From an uncultured Pelagibacteraceae bacterium (lineage in GTDB: Bacteria > Pseudomonadota > Alphaproteobacteria > Pelagibacterales > Pelagibacteraceae): 64,000 bases of DNA. Below the pieces are notes generated by a model. That model ran no database searches. It saw only the letters and a program-made list of their open reading frames with translations, and had not been told where the DNA came from. A program made the position numbers and the translations under genes. This document shows, piece after piece, positions 43,182 through 52,088 of this stretch. The stretch lies in assembly GCA_902570695.1 (NCBI GenBank), contig CACFZE010000006.1, positions 21,446 through 85,445 on the forward strand, given 5' to 3'. How positions within the stretch are numbered: position 1 is the stretch's first letter; each line of letters opens with the position of its first letter.

Positions 43182-44156
43182 ATGAACAAATATTTTAAGA
43201 TAATTGTTGTTTTATTATCGTCTCTATTTCTAAGTTTCTCAGCAAATTCAACTGAAGTAAAATTTGGACATGTAGGAAAACCAGGATCTTTATTTTCTGC
43301 ATCAGTTGATCATTTTGCTAAACTTGCAAATGAGAGATTAGGCAGCAAAGGAAAAGTTACTGTTTTTGGTTCTTCGCAACTTGGTAAAGACAAACAAGGA
43401 ATGCAAAAACTAAAATTAGGTACAGTTAACATGTGGTTACCTTCATCAGTAATGGCATCTATTCATGATGAGTTTGGTGTATTTGATATGCCTTTCATAA
43501 TTAAAGACAGAAAACACATGAATAAAGTTGAAAGCCAAGTTTTACCAGGAATGTTTAAAAATCTTGAAGATAAAACTGGATACAAAGTTATTGCTGTTTG
43601 GGAAAATGGATTTAGACATATCACAAACAACACTAGACCAATTAATACTCCAGGTGACTTAAAAGGAATTAAATTAAGAACACCTAAATCAAAATGGAGA
43701 GTTAAAATGTTCCAATCATATGGTGCAAACCCAACTCCAATGTCTTTCTCAGAAGTATTTACTGCTTTGAAAACAGGAACTATGGATGGACAAGAAAATC
43801 CATATGCTCAGATTGCTAGTGCTAAATTCCAAGAAGTTCAAAAATATTTATCAATCACAGGTCACGTTTACACTCCTGCTTATGTAACAGTACATAAAGA
43901 CCATTGGAGCAAACTACCTGCAGATGTACAAAGTATTTTAGAGCAAGCTGCTAAAGATACACAAAAGTTTGTGTACGCTGAAGCTGCTAATCTTGAAAAA
44001 TCTTTATTGGGAGTTATCAAATCAGCTGGAGTTCAAGTAAACGAAGCTGATAAAGGTGCTTTCATTAGTGCAAGTAAAGGAATATACGATCAATTCGCGT
44101 CAGAAGTACCAACTGGTGGTGCGTTAATTGATAAAGTATCGTCTTTAGCAAATTAA
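43182..44156 (+). CDS. TRAP transporter periplasmic substrate-binding protein (DctP family)
   Basis: A 324-residue exported binding protein with signal peptide MNKYFKIIVVLLSSLFLSFSANS. The mature part has the DctP signature: FGHVGKPGSLFSASVDHFA at the start, the ligand-carboxylate Arg region in GFRHITNNTRPINTPGDLKGIKLRTP near residues 144-165 and KTGTMDGQENPYAQI near 205. A strong AGAGGGA ribosome site precedes the ATG and a 10-bp hairpin follows the stop. It feeds the DctQ/DctM subunits encoded next. Ligand probably a carboxylate; the adjacent CoA transferase and hydratase suggest an acid that is degraded as a CoA thioester. Confidence 0.93.
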   Translation: MNKYFKIIVVLLSSLFLSFSANSTEVKFGHVGKPGSLFSASVDHFAKLANERLGSKGKVTVFGSSQLGKDKQGMQKLKLGTVNMWLPSSVMASIHDEFGVFDMPFIIKDRKHMNKVESQVLPGMFKNLEDKTGYKVIAVWENGFRHITNNTRPINTPGDLKGIKLRTPKSKWRVKMFQSYGANPTPMSFSEVFTALKTGTMDGQENPYAQIASAKFQEVQKYLSITGHVYTPAYVTVHKDHWSKLPADVQSILEQAAKDTQKFVYAEAANLEKSLLGVIKSAGVQVNEADKGAFISASKGIYDQFASEVPTGGALIDKVSSLAN

Positions 44157-44168
44157 CATAATTTGTAA

Positions 44169-44191
44169 CAGGCCCTCTACCAGAGGGCCTG
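44169..44191 (+). terminator. Hairpin between TRAP binding-protein gene and small permease gene
   Basis: A 10-bp perfect G+C-rich stem (44169-44178 with 44182-44191) with a 3-base loop, followed by eight A and then the dctQ-type ATG at 44199. No U-run follows, so it probably stabilises the upstream binding-protein mRNA or attenuates read-through rather than ending transcription. Confidence 0.7.
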
Positions 44192-44198
44192 AAAAAAA

Positions 44199-44708
44199 AT
44201 GACATTACAAAAATTTATAAATTCATACGAAAAAATATTAAAACTAATACTGTTTATAATGATGGTAGCATTAGCAGTAACAGTTTTACTTGGTGTTACT
44301 TTTCGTTTTGCTGGCAGTGCTTTAGTTTGGTATGATGAGGTTGCAGCTGTTCAGCTTGCTTGGATAACTTATTATGGTTCAGCATATGCAGCTTTAAAAG
44401 GTTCTCATATAAGTGTTCCTAGTATTTTCAAAGCCTTTCCATTAGCGCTTAGAAAAATTTTCTTTGTTGTGTCAAAACTTGTTGTTTATGGTTTTTTAAT
44501 ATTATTGGCTTATTATGGTTATTTAGTTTTAACTCTTATAACAGGAGAAACTTTAGTAACATTAGAGTGGGTTCCACAACCTTTTGTGCAGTCAGTTATT
44601 CCAATTGCATCATGTTTATTTATTTTATCTGAAACTTTAAGAATTCCTGAAGATTATAAAAATTTAGTTCTTCAAACAACAGGTGACGAGCAAACAGGAG
44701 ATATTTAA
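44199..44708 (+). CDS. TRAP transporter small permease subunit (DctQ family)
   Basis: A 169-residue membrane protein with four hydrophobic spans (about 13-38, 50-66, 85-113, 128-148) and the DctQ-typical WYDEVAAVQLAWITYYGSAYAALKGSHI stretch near residues 47-74. It pairs with the large subunit whose ATG follows directly at the stop codon (44708). Together with the DctP protein it forms a Na+-driven TRAP transporter. Confidence 0.92.
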   Translation: MTLQKFINSYEKILKLILFIMMVALAVTVLLGVTFRFAGSALVWYDEVAAVQLAWITYYGSAYAALKGSHISVPSIFKAFPLALRKIFFVVSKLVVYGFLILLAYYGYLVLTLITGETLVTLEWVPQPFVQSVIPIASCLFILSETLRIPEDYKNLVLQTTGDEQTGDI

Positions 44709-45991
44709 TGATAATTCTTACAATGTTTGCAGTTCTTCTACTTCTTTTATCTATTAATGTACCTATTGCTATTGGCCTTGCTGTAACAACAATTATTGCA
44801 ATGGTATTGAAGACGGGAACAAGTTTTTTAATTGATACCGCAATCGTAATGTTTGATGGATCAATGAAGTTCCCACTGATTGCTATTCCATTATTTATCT
44901 TAGCTGGATCAATTATGAATAGTGCTGGTATATCTAGGAGATTAATTGCTTTTGCATCAGCACTTGTAGGATTTATCAAGGGTGGTCTTAGCATGATCAA
45001 CATTGCTACTTCTATGTTTTTTGCTGAAATTTCTGGATCTGCAGTTGCTGATGTTGCTGCGTTAGGATCTATTTTAATTCCAGCAATGAAGAAAAAGGGA
45101 TATCCAGGTCCATTTGCTGCTGCAGTAACTTCATCTTCAGCGTCTTTGGCGATTATTATTCCGCCTTCAATACCAATGATTGTTTACGCTGTAATGGCTC
45201 AAAGTTCAGTAGTTCAATTATTTGTAGCGGGAATTGTTCCAGGTGTAATAGGTGGTTTCTTTTTAATGTTAGCAGCATATATTACTGCAAGACGTAAAAA
45301 CTTTCCTGTTGAGGAAACATTTAATATTCCAAATGTAAAGAAAACTGCAAAAGATGCAGCTTTAGCATTTTTACTACCTATCATTATCTTAGGTGGAATT
45401 TTTGGAGGAGTTGTAACAGCAACTGAAGGAGCAGGTTTAGCAGTAGTAGCATCATTAGTTATTGGATTTATTTATAAAGAAATAGATTTTAAAAGATTAT
45501 ACGAGTCAGCTTGTGAAGGAGCAATTCAAACAGCTTCAGTAATGTTATTAGTAGCAGCGTCTGTATTACTGGGTGAATTTTTAACAATTGAACAAATCCC
45601 ACAAAAAGTTGCAGAGTCAATTATTGATTTTACAAATAATAAATATGCAGTCTTAGGAATACTTAATGTTTTTCTTTTAGTAATAGGTTTCTTTTTACAT
45701 TCAGTTGCTGCAATAATTTTAACAGTTCCAATTGTAATGCCATTAGTTAATGCTGTAGGAATTGATCCAGTTCACTTTGGTATAATTGTGACATTAAATT
45801 TAGCTATTGGTCAACAAACACCACCAGTTGCAAGTGTTCTAGTTACGGCTTGTTCCGTTGCAAAAGCAGACATATGGGATGTAACAAGATCTAATATATC
45901 TTTTATATGTGTATTATTAGTATTGTTAATGTTAGTAACTTATGTTCCAGCTATACCGATGACATTAGTTGAATTTTTTTATAGGAGCTAA
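44708..45991 (+). CDS. TRAP transporter large permease subunit (DctM family)
   Basis: A 427-residue membrane protein with about 12 spans. DctM features include PLIAIPLFILAGSIMNSAG near residue 57, FFAEISGSAVADVAALGSILIPAM near 106-129, IIIPPSIPMIVYAVMAQ near 148 and NLAIGQQTPPVASVL near 362. It carries the coupled Na+/solute transport. Start overlaps the dctQ-type stop by one base, and the enoyl-CoA hydratase gene follows with no gap. Confidence 0.93.
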   Translation: MIILTMFAVLLLLLSINVPIAIGLAVTTIIAMVLKTGTSFLIDTAIVMFDGSMKFPLIAIPLFILAGSIMNSAGISRRLIAFASALVGFIKGGLSMINIATSMFFAEISGSAVADVAALGSILIPAMKKKGYPGPFAAAVTSSSASLAIIIPPSIPMIVYAVMAQSSVVQLFVAGIVPGVIGGFFLMLAAYITARRKNFPVEETFNIPNVKKTAKDAALAFLLPIIILGGIFGGVVTATEGAGLAVVASLVIGFIYKEIDFKRLYESACEGAIQTASVMLLVAASVLLGEFLTIEQIPQKVAESIIDFTNNKYAVLGILNVFLLVIGFFLHSVAAIILTVPIVMPLVNAVGIDPVHFGIIVTLNLAIGQQTPPVASVLVTACSVAKADIWDVTRSNISFICVLLVLLMLVTYVPAIPMTLVEFFYRS

Positions 45992-46774
45992 ATGAGCAAG
46001 TTAATTAAATTAAATAAAAAAAATAAACATTTAGTTGAAGTTGTTATCAATAGACCAGAAAAATTAAATGCAATGACAAAGCCAATGTGGATTGAGCTTG
46101 GCAAAGTTTTTAATAAGTTATCTAAGAACAAAAATTTAAGATGTATCATTATAAGAGGAGAGGGTGGTAAATCTTTTTCACCAGGAAACGATATCGGAGA
46201 ATTTAAAAAACAAAGATCTTCATCAAAATTAGCAAAATCTTACGGTAAATTTTTACACGGAACACTCGGAGCAATTTTTGATTGTCCAATACCAACAATT
46301 GCTTTGATTGAAGGAATATGTGTTGGAGGTGGATTGGAAATAGCAGGATGTTGTGACATAAGAATTTGTGGCAAAAGCTCTAGGTTTGGAGTTCCAATTA
46401 AAAGATTAGGCTTAACAATGGCTGCAAAAGAACTTGAGGTGCTTTTAAAAGTAACCAATTACACAACTGCAATGGAAATATTGTTTGAAGGAAGAGTATT
46501 TGGAGCTGATGAAGCATTTCAGAAAAGGCTAGTTAATAGAGTTGTGAATGATAAAGATGTTGAAAAAGAAGCTTATAAATCAGCAGAATTAATATGTGAA
46601 GGTGCTCCAAAAGTTGCAAGGTGGCACAAACAATTTGCGAGAAACATTTTAAAAAATGGAAAAGTCACAGAAAAAATAAATAATCTTGGTTACAAATGTT
46701 ACGATACCCAAGACTTTAAAATTGGATATCAATCTTTTTTAAACAAAACAAAGCCAAAATTCAAAAATAAGTAA
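45992..46774 (+). CDS. Enoyl-CoA hydratase/isomerase (crotonase) family protein
   Basis: A 260-residue crotonase-fold protein. The oxyanion-hole segments are SPGNDIGEFKKQR near residue 66 and IALIEGICVGGGLEIAGCCDIRI near 104-126. In standard hydratases a Glu follows the second segment; here the LGLTMAAKELEVLL region around 140 carries the candidate Glu, so hydratase, isomerase or hydrolase activity is possible. It follows dctM with no gap and precedes a CoA transferase by three bases, so transport and CoA-ester degradation are coupled in one operon. Confidence 0.88.
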   Translation: MSKLIKLNKKNKHLVEVVINRPEKLNAMTKPMWIELGKVFNKLSKNKNLRCIIIRGEGGKSFSPGNDIGEFKKQRSSSKLAKSYGKFLHGTLGAIFDCPIPTIALIEGICVGGGLEIAGCCDIRICGKSSRFGVPIKRLGLTMAAKELEVLLKVTNYTTAMEILFEGRVFGADEAFQKRLVNRVVNDKDVEKEAYKSAELICEGAPKVARWHKQFARNILKNGKVTEKINNLGYKCYDTQDFKIGYQSFLNKTKPKFKNK

Positions 46775-46777
46775 TAG

Positions 46778-47971
46778 ATGACAGCATCATTAAAAGGCAT
46801 TCGTGTACTTGAGATGGCACAAATAATGGCCGGTCCAACATGTGGACTGTTATTAGCTGATCTAGGTGCAGAGGTAATTAAAATAGAAAAGACACCCAGT
46901 GGAGACGATACCAGAAACTTTTTACCACCAGAAATTAATGGTGAGGCTGCAGCTTTTATGATGATGAATAGAAATAAGAAAGGTATTGCATTAAATTTAA
47001 AGGACAAAGATGGAATAGAGATATTTAAAACGATGGTAAAAAATTCTGATGTAGTTTTGGAAAATTTTAGAAAAGGGACATTAGAAAAATTAGGAGTTGG
47101 ATATGATGTTATGTCAGAAATTAATCCTAAAATCATATTATGTGAAATTTCAGGATACGGTAGAACGGGTCCATACGCAGATAAAGGAGGATTTGATTTG
47201 GTTGCACAAGGAATGAGTGGATTAATGAGTATTACTGGCGAAAGCAAAGATAAACCACCGATGAAAGTTGGTGCACCAATAACAGATATAACTGCAGGTT
47301 TACTTGCAGCTAGTGGAATTTTAGCAGCATTAGTTCATAGAGAAAAAACGGGAGAGGGACAAAAAGTTGATACATCACTATATGAAGCAGGTATTGTTCA
47401 TACATACTGGCAGTCTGCTATTGCAGGTGCAACTGGAGAGTCGCCTGGACCTTTAGGTTCAGCACATCCTTTAACAGCTCCTTATCAAGCATTTAAAACA
47501 AAAGATAAATGGATAACAGTAGGTGCTTCAAATCAAAATACCTGGCTTATGTTACTTAAAGCAATTGCTCGTGAAGATTTGCAAGAAAATGAAAAGTTTT
47601 CATCTAATTTAAATAGAAAACAAAATTTAAAAGAATTAGTTGATATTCTTAACAAAGAACTAATTAAAAAAACTTCTAGTGAATGGTTAAAAATTTTTGA
47701 TGATAATGGATTACCATGTGGACCTATTAACTCTATAACAGAAATGTTTAAGGATCCTCAAACAATTGAAAGAGAAATGGTTATAGAAGTAGATAATAAA
47801 AAAGCTGGTAAAAGTAAGGCTATTGGTATGCCAATAAAATTTTCAAAAAGTAAAACTGAAAAATCAAAAGGTGCTCCAAACTTAGGAGAACATACAAAAG
47901 AAGTTATGCAAATTTTTGGTTACAAAGATTACCAAATTGAAGATTTTTATAATAGAAAAGTAATTCTTTAA
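46778..47971 (+). CDS. Family III CoA-transferase (CaiB/BaiF type)
   Basis: A 397-residue CoA transferase. The N-terminal GIRVLEMAQIMAGPTCGLLLADLGAEVIKIEK-type start is at residues 6-37, NRNKKGIALNLKDKDG near 68, and the catalytic Asp is expected in GGFDLVAQGMSGLM near 147. It moves CoA between two carboxylic acids, activating the acid imported by the TRAP transporter. Neighbours suggest activation (this gene) followed by hydration of the enoyl-CoA. It converges with the large FAD/Fe-S oxidase gene with four bases overlap. Confidence 0.9.
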   Translation: MTASLKGIRVLEMAQIMAGPTCGLLLADLGAEVIKIEKTPSGDDTRNFLPPEINGEAAAFMMMNRNKKGIALNLKDKDGIEIFKTMVKNSDVVLENFRKGTLEKLGVGYDVMSEINPKIILCEISGYGRTGPYADKGGFDLVAQGMSGLMSITGESKDKPPMKVGAPITDITAGLLAASGILAALVHREKTGEGQKVDTSLYEAGIVHTYWQSAIAGATGESPGPLGSAHPLTAPYQAFKTKDKWITVGASNQNTWLMLLKAIAREDLQENEKFSSNLNRKQNLKELVDILNKELIKKTSSEWLKIFDDNGLPCGPINSITEMFKDPQTIEREMVIEVDNKKAGKSKAIGMPIKFSKSKTEKSKGAPNLGEHTKEVMQIFGYKDYQIEDFYNRKVIL

Positions 47972-50871
47972 TTAACAGTTTCAAAAATTTTAAATAATAA
48001 TTCTGAGACATGTTTACCTTTTTTCTCAGATAAATCAGATATTTGATGCCTACAGCTCGTACCATTTGCAACTATAAAATCTTTTTCACTACTATTATTA
48101 ATTGCGGGTATTAAAGAAAGATTAGCCATTTTTTTTGATACTTTATAAGTCTTACTGTCATATCCAAATGAACCAGCCATTCCACAGCAACTAGACTCTA
48201 TCATTTTATTGTTAATATTTAATTCTGATAAAAGATTAGTTAGCCCCTTCATTCTATCTTGTGATTTTTGATGACAGTGCCCATGGATTAATACATTTTG
48301 ATCAAACTTATTAGCTTTAATATTATTGTTATTTCTTATTTGTTCTAAAATAAATTCCTCAAGTAGATAAAATTTATTTTTAATTTGTTCTTTATTATTT
48401 ACATTCTTTAAAGTCTGATACTCATCGTTAAATGTTAGTAAACAGGATGGTTCAATACCTACAACTGGTAAATCTACATAATTATTTTGTATAACGTAAT
48501 CATTAAATCTATTTAGCTCTTCAGAGGCTTTGTCTAATTGACCGTAAGATATATAAGTTCTTCCACAACAAAGGGGTCTCTTTAATTTATCTTTACCAAA
48601 ACTTGGAATAACTGCCTGATAACCAAATTTATTTAGTACTTTGATTGCATAAACTAAATTTTCATTTTCAAAATTAATATTAAATGTATCTGCAAACAAA
48701 ATTACTTTATTCTCTGATACCGTCTGACTTTCGTAAATTTCTCTTAATGCGTTTTGGTTTTGAACTTCAGGCATAGTCCTTGCTGTTGCAAAACCAAACT
48801 TTTCAACAATTGTTGAGATTAGTGGTAGGTTTTTGACCTTATTGAATATAGGAGCAAAAATCTTTAATAACCAAATAAGTCTTGGCATATCTGAGATAAC
48901 TCTATCTTTAATTCGCATACTAAATTTTTTATAGTAATGAGAAAGAAATTCAGATTTCATTTTAGCCATATCAACCGACATAGGGCATTCTCTTTGACAA
49001 GCTTTACAGCTCACACATAACTCCATGGTTTCATACATTTCTTTAGATGCAAATGAACCTTCTGGAAGTTGGTTAGATAAAGCTAATCTTAAAGTATTTG
49101 CTCTTCCTCGAACTAAATCCTTTTCTTCTTTAGTTACTCTGTATGATGGACACATCACACCTGAATCTAATTTTCTACAAGCACCATTGTTATTACACAT
49201 TTCTACAGCATCAGAGAATTGACCCCAATTAGACCAATCGTAATGTGTATCTATATTTTCTGTTTGATAACCTGATTTGTATCTCATTAAAGATCTATCG
49301 TTTGATTTAAACGGTCGAACGATTTTGCCAGGATTTAAAAGGTTTTTACAATCGAATGTATCTTTTATTTCTTCAAAAGCATTTGTGATTTTTTTACCAA
49401 ACATCATTTCATGAAATTCTGATCTAACAATTCCATCACCATGCTCACCAGAATGAGAACCTTTATAATCTTTAACCATTTCAAAAGCTTCTTCAGAAAT
49501 AGATCTCATGTTTTGTATATCTTTGTCTGATTTCATATTTAAAACTGGTCTTACGTGAAGGGTTCCAACAGATGCATGTGCATAAAACATTCCACTTGTC
49601 CCATATTTTTTAAATATTTCTTTTAATCTTGCTGTATAGTCAGCTAAGTGTTCAAGAGAAACTGCACAATCTTCTATGAAGGCAACTGGTTTTCTATCAC
49701 CTTTCATTGACATCAAAATATTTAATCCAGCTTTTCTTATTTCAAAAACTTCTTTCTGCTCAGATAGATCTGAGTAATATGAAAATTTATTTTTTTTGTT
49801 TTGGTCTAAAACTAAATATTCTAGATCCTTTATTTTCTTTTCATATACACGTTTTTCTGTATCAATAAATTCAACCATCAAAACTGCTTCAGGATTCCCT
49901 TTGATGTATTTTTTTATACCTCCAGCATACATTGGTATTTCTTTAGCCAAATTTAATAAATTTTGGTCCATCAACTCAACGCAAGTTGGTTTCAATTTTA
50001 CTATCTCTTTTGATAATTCCATTGCTTGATGGAAATTATCAAAGTAGCAAACACCTAAAATTTTATTCTTTGGTATTTCTGATAATTTTAATTTTATTTT
50101 ATTGAATAAAGACAATGTTCCTTCAGAGCCAACAAGAAGATTTGATGAGTTGAAGCCTTCAGGATCAATTAAATCAATGTTATATCCTCCAACTCTTCTT
50201 TGTGTTGTTGGCCAATTCGCATCAATTTCGCTTCCAACCTTTTGTCTTACATCGATAAATTTATCTATGATTTTATAGAGTCTATCTTGATTGTTCTTTG
50301 TGGCTAAATAATTCTTATTTATTTGATCAAAATTAAATATAGAGCCATCATCTAATATTGCTTCAATAGCTAATACATTATGAACCATGTTGCCATAATA
50401 TAAAGATCTTGATCCACAGGAATTGTTAGCTGACATTCCTCCAATAGTTGCTCTACTGCTTGTTGAAACGTCTACTGGAAACCAGAGACCATAAGGCTTC
50501 AAATAAGCATTTAGATGATCTAATACGACACCTGGTTGAACCCATACATATTTTTCTTCAACATTGAGTTCTAAAATTTTATTTTGATGTTTGCTGTAAT
50601 CGAGTACAACACTTTCGCCAACAGTCTGGCCACATTGAGAACTTCCACCTCCTCTAGCTAATAGGGGAACAGAATTCTTTTGTGAATATTCCATTAAATT
50701 TAAAACATCATTGGTATCTTTTGGAAGAACTACACCAAGGGGTTTAATTTGATATACAGAAGCATCGGTACTGTATCTTCCACGTGAGAATTCATCGAAT
50801 AAAGTTTTTCCATCTACTTTACTACTAATTTCTTTACCAATTTTTTGTATCTGATCTGAATTAAACCGCAT
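47968..50871 (-). CDS. Large FAD/[4Fe-4S] oxidoreductase (GlcD-GlpC fusion, D-2-hydroxyacid dehydrogenase type)
   Basis: A 967-residue fusion. Residues about 1-520 are an FAD-linked oxidase (LLARGGGSSQCGQTVGES near 74; MSANNSCGSRSLYYG near 148; SHSGEHGDGIVRSEF near 470). Residues about 570-660 carry two ferredoxin-like cysteine groups (CNNNGACRKLDSGVMCPSYR; CVSCKACQRECPMSVD). The C-terminal part has CCG-type domains (LCCGRTYISYG, HGHCHQKSQ, SSCCGMAGSFG) that bind a further cluster. Similar to YdiJ-type and D-lactate/D-2-hydroxyglutarate dehydrogenases feeding electrons to the respiratory chain. Lies directly downstream of the enolase-superfamily gene on the same strand. Confidence 0.9.
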   Translation of the reverse strand: MRFNSDQIQKIGKEISSKVDGKTLFDEFSRGRYSTDASVYQIKPLGVVLPKDTNDVLNLMEYSQKNSVPLLARGGGSSQCGQTVGESVVLDYSKHQNKILELNVEEKYVWVQPGVVLDHLNAYLKPYGLWFPVDVSTSSRATIGGMSANNSCGSRSLYYGNMVHNVLAIEAILDDGSIFNFDQINKNYLATKNNQDRLYKIIDKFIDVRQKVGSEIDANWPTTQRRVGGYNIDLIDPEGFNSSNLLVGSEGTLSLFNKIKLKLSEIPKNKILGVCYFDNFHQAMELSKEIVKLKPTCVELMDQNLLNLAKEIPMYAGGIKKYIKGNPEAVLMVEFIDTEKRVYEKKIKDLEYLVLDQNKKNKFSYYSDLSEQKEVFEIRKAGLNILMSMKGDRKPVAFIEDCAVSLEHLADYTARLKEIFKKYGTSGMFYAHASVGTLHVRPVLNMKSDKDIQNMRSISEEAFEMVKDYKGSHSGEHGDGIVRSEFHEMMFGKKITNAFEEIKDTFDCKNLLNPGKIVRPFKSNDRSLMRYKSGYQTENIDTHYDWSNWGQFSDAVEMCNNNGACRKLDSGVMCPSYRVTKEEKDLVRGRANTLRLALSNQLPEGSFASKEMYETMELCVSCKACQRECPMSVDMAKMKSEFLSHYYKKFSMRIKDRVISDMPRLIWLLKIFAPIFNKVKNLPLISTIVEKFGFATARTMPEVQNQNALREIYESQTVSENKVILFADTFNINFENENLVYAIKVLNKFGYQAVIPSFGKDKLKRPLCCGRTYISYGQLDKASEELNRFNDYVIQNNYVDLPVVGIEPSCLLTFNDEYQTLKNVNNKEQIKNKFYLLEEFILEQIRNNNNIKANKFDQNVLIHGHCHQKSQDRMKGLTNLLSELNINNKMIESSCCGMAGSFGYDSKTYKVSKKMANLSLIPAINNSSEKDFIVANGTSCRHQISDLSEKKGKHVSELLFKIFETVN

Positions 50872-50888
50872 AAAACTTAATTAAAGGT

Positions 50889-52043
50889 TTATTTATTTTT
50901 GTAAACCAGTTTACCGAACTTTTTTAACGCGGCTTCTGAAATCTCTAAACCTAAACCAGGTTTTTCATTTAAATGTATCCATCCATCACTCATTTTGTGT
51001 GGATTTTCAAATAATTGAGCCTGCAAAGGATCTCTTTCATCATCAAATGACTCAACAATTCTTCCTGCTGGAGTTGATGCTACTAATGGAGCATGAACAT
51101 AACAATCATGATGTGGTGCTACATCTATATGATTTAATTCACACAATGCAGAAAGTTTTTTTCCATTAGTAAAACCACCAAACATTGTGCAATCAAATTG
51201 TAAAATTTGTATTGCATCTTCTTCAATCATGGACCTGCATCCATAAATAGTTGTTTCACTTTCACCTCCTGATAACGGAATTTTAGTTTGTTTTGATAAA
51301 AGTTTTAAAGTCCTTCTATCATCTTCCCATCTAACAGGTTCTTCAATCCATGTAGGATTAAATCTTTCAAATTCTCTTACACCCTCAATTGCTGTTTTTA
51401 GATCCCATGCTCTATTGACATCAATCATTAAACCTTTTTGATCTCCAATTTCATCTCTAATAATCTCTAATCTCTTAGCATCTTCTTTGATACTAAGTCC
51501 CCCAACTTTAACCTTAAAACTTTGATGACCAATATTTACTAATTTTTTGATTTCATCTCTTAGTTCTTTTTCATCTTTACCATCTCTGTAGTAAGCACAT
51601 GTTACATAAACGGGAATTTTATTTCTGTATCCACCAAATAATTTGTACAATGGGATGTTTGAAGCTTTTCCTATCAAATCCCAACAAGCAATATCTAAAG
51701 CTGCTGAAATTCTGATTAATGCTTCTCTGCTCCAACCTTTTTCGCTACTGGTCCGAGTATCAGTTAACTTAAAAATTTTTTCATAAATTTTTTCAGGGCA
51801 AAATGGATCTTCTCCAATTATTAAATCTTGTAAGCCATTTGAAAATGGTTTGATGATTGGAGCAATATCAGTGTAGCTTGTTGCTAAACCAACGCCTGAA
51901 TGACCATCTTTAGTTTTAATTTTAATCAAGAGTTCATTAGCTGTCGGCACAATGAAGTGACTAACCCAATGTGGCTTCACTTCATCTGGATTATTAAGAA
52001 CATAAACTTCTAAGCTATCAATTAAATTACTACTATTTGTCAT
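50889..52043 (-). CDS. Enolase-superfamily enzyme (mandelate racemase/muconate lactonizing type)
   Basis: A 384-residue MR/MLE-family protein. The catalytic lysine is in SFKVKVGG near residue 169 (KxK), metal-binding acids are in LMIDVNRAWDL near 201, WIEEPVRWED near 230 and SGGESETT near 258, and the catalytic His in VAPHHDCYVHAP near 310. All enolase-superfamily ligands appear present. Such enzymes dehydrate sugar acids or racemise 2-hydroxyacids, giving a ketoacid that the adjacent FAD/Fe-S dehydrogenase could relate to. Exact acid substrate unknown. Confidence 0.88.
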   Translation of the reverse strand: MTNSSNLIDSLEVYVLNNPDEVKPHWVSHFIVPTANELLIKIKTKDGHSGVGLATSYTDIAPIIKPFSNGLQDLIIGEDPFCPEKIYEKIFKLTDTRTSSEKGWSREALIRISAALDIACWDLIGKASNIPLYKLFGGYRNKIPVYVTCAYYRDGKDEKELRDEIKKLVNIGHQSFKVKVGGLSIKEDAKRLEIIRDEIGDQKGLMIDVNRAWDLKTAIEGVREFERFNPTWIEEPVRWEDDRRTLKLLSKQTKIPLSGGESETTIYGCRSMIEEDAIQILQFDCTMFGGFTNGKKLSALCELNHIDVAPHHDCYVHAPLVASTPAGRIVESFDDERDPLQAQLFENPHKMSDGWIHLNEKPGLGLEISEAALKKFGKLVYKNK

Positions 52044-52067
52044 ACATTATAAATTTGCTTATATAAT
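52037..52067 (+). promoter_or_regulatory. Candidate sigma70-type promoter of the aminotransferase gene
   Basis: A perfect TATAAT (52062-52067) lies 21 bases before the ATG at 52089, with TTGTCA (52037-52042) upstream at a 19-base spacing, two longer than ideal. The gap is divergent with the enolase-superfamily gene and too short for much else. Only a prediction by consensus match. Confidence 0.3.
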
Positions 52068-52088
52068 TTCTTTAGCATATACAGCGGT

